A DNA stretch of 5,084 nucleotides from contig SDWK01000736.1 of the NCBI GenBank assembly GCA_004195335.1, forward strand, positions 1 to 5,084, in the 5' to 3' direction. The notes under the pieces were generated by a model. That model did not search any database and had not been told where the DNA came from. It saw nothing but the letters and a program-made list of their open reading frames with translations. Both the position numbers and the translations under genes were made by a program. This document shows positions 4,516 to 5,084 of this stretch, one piece after another; positions within the stretch are counted from its first letter, which is position 1, and each line of letters begins with the position of its first letter. The stretch is from Shewanella sp. (GTDB lineage: Bacteria; Pseudomonadota; Gammaproteobacteria; Enterobacterales; Shewanellaceae).

Positions 4516-5084
4516 TTATTGTGCGTTAAGCTGTTGTCCGTTAATACCGACAGAGTCTTTGCCCATCAGATACAGGTATGTAGCCATGATCTCAGCTGGG
4601 GTTTTCAGTGTTTGTGGGTTTTCAGCGGGGTAAGCGTTGGCTCGCATTGCGGTACGTGTCGCACCGGGATTTATACTGTTAACCCTCAGACTAGAACCAT
4701 CATATTCATGGGCAATGGATTGCATCATGCCTTCGGTAGCAAATTTTGAAATAGCGTACTCGCCCCAGAAAGCCCGGCCCTGTCTGCCTACACCACTGGA
4801 AGTAAATACCAGAGAGGCTTGCGGTGCCTTTTTCATCACAGGTAACAAGGCTTTAGTCAGCATGATCTCTGCAATGACATTGACCTTCATGACCTCATTC
4901 ACCGAGTCCATAGAGATATGCTCGAACGGGCCCAATACACCTAACATACTGGCGTTATGCAGCAGGCCGTCCAGATGACCAAATTGCTCTTCGATAGTGT
5001 CGGCCATATCTAAATAATTTTGCTCGGTTGCGCCTTTCAGATCCAACGGCACGATAGCCGGTTTTGGATAACCCGCCTGCTCAA
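4516..5084 (-). CDS. yciK: YciK-family short-chain dehydrogenase/reductase, 5' end outside the window
   Basis: The frame is open from the window edge (first full codon 5080-5082, reading EQAGYPKPAIVPLDLKG) to TAA 4516-4518: 189 codons including the stop, about three quarters of a roughly 250-aa protein. The missing part must hold the start codon and the Rossmann cofactor motif TGxxxGIG. Visible SDR features are LDGLLHNAS (the NAG-like motif), the KVNV asparagine, catalytic Ser in LVFTSSGVGRQG (about 4798-4800), and catalytic Tyr-Lys in YAISK (4744-4758). Then come RVNSINPGATRTAMRA and LKTPAEIMATYLYLMG. These closely match E. coli YciK, a probable NAD(P)-dependent cytoplasmic oxidoreductase whose substrate is not settled. 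A GTG at 5052 could mimic a start but lies inside the fold, since conserved residues continue upstream. It faces rluB across the shared terminator. Confidence 0.92.
   Translation of the reverse strand, partial: EQAGYPKPAIVPLDLKGATEQNYLDMADTIEEQFGHLDGLLHNASMLGVLGPFEHISMDSVNEVMKVNVIAEIMLTKALLPVMKKAPQASLVFTSSGVGRQGRAFWGEYAISKFATEGMMQSIAHEYDGSSLRVNSINPGATRTAMRANAYPAENPQTLKTPAEIMATYLYLMGKDSVGINGQQLNAQ

Noticed and set aside
4486..4978. Plus-strand open frames over 4486-4749 and 4637-4978
   Set aside because: They are antisense to yciK, whose short-chain dehydrogenase motifs are unmistakable on the minus strand.

Overview
The window is a chromosomal housekeeping segment, most likely from a marine gammaproteobacterium close to Shewanella (Alteromonadales). 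The evidence is protein similarity recalled from memory (the YciV, YciO, RluB and YciK sequences are strongly gammaproteobacterial), the moderate G+C content, and the gene order yciV-yciO-scpA-scpB-rluB facing a reverse yciK. In Escherichia coli the equivalent block next to the trp operon is yciV-yciO-yciQ-rluB-btuR-yciK. Here scpAB sits where yciQ would be, and btuR is absent between rluB and yciK. Genus assignment is an inference.

Layout, left to right. Positions 1-178 are an AT-rich upstream region with a promoter-like signal reading leftward out of the window, probably toward a divergent neighbour (trp genes by analogy, not visible here). yciV/rnm (179-1036) encodes a PHP-domain phosphoesterase/exoribonuclease. 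A 170-bp spacer (1037-1206) follows that is unusually rich in structure: a 17-bp perfect direct repeat shared with the 3' end of yciV, a hairpin, an extended -10 signal, and a pseudoknot-capable leader. yciO (1207-1827) is a YrdC-domain protein. Another 309-bp gap (1828-2136) holds a weak terminator candidate, two TATAAT boxes (one overlapped by a palindrome) and a leader hairpin. Then comes the tightly packed scpA-scpB-rluB operon (2137-4429; scpB begins at a TTG directly after the scpA stop, and rluB overlaps scpB by 8 nt). A strong bidirectional terminator (4463-4487) separates it from the convergent, partial yciK (4516-5084, minus strand).

How the genes relate: yciV/rnm (rRNA 5'-end trimming) and rluB (23S rRNA pseudouridylation) belong to ribosome maturation. 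YciO is a paralogue of the tRNA t6A enzyme TsaC whose role is unsettled. ScpA and ScpB are the kleisin and accessory subunits that work with SMC in chromosome organisation. YciK is a short-chain dehydrogenase.

Most of the window is ordinary. The part that deserves a second look is 1010-1210. It looks like a roughly 171-bp insertion that split an ancestral yciV/yciO ATGA overlap, shortened the yciV tail, and left yciO behind a new promoter-like signal and a structured leader. No dramatic new multi-gene system was seen.
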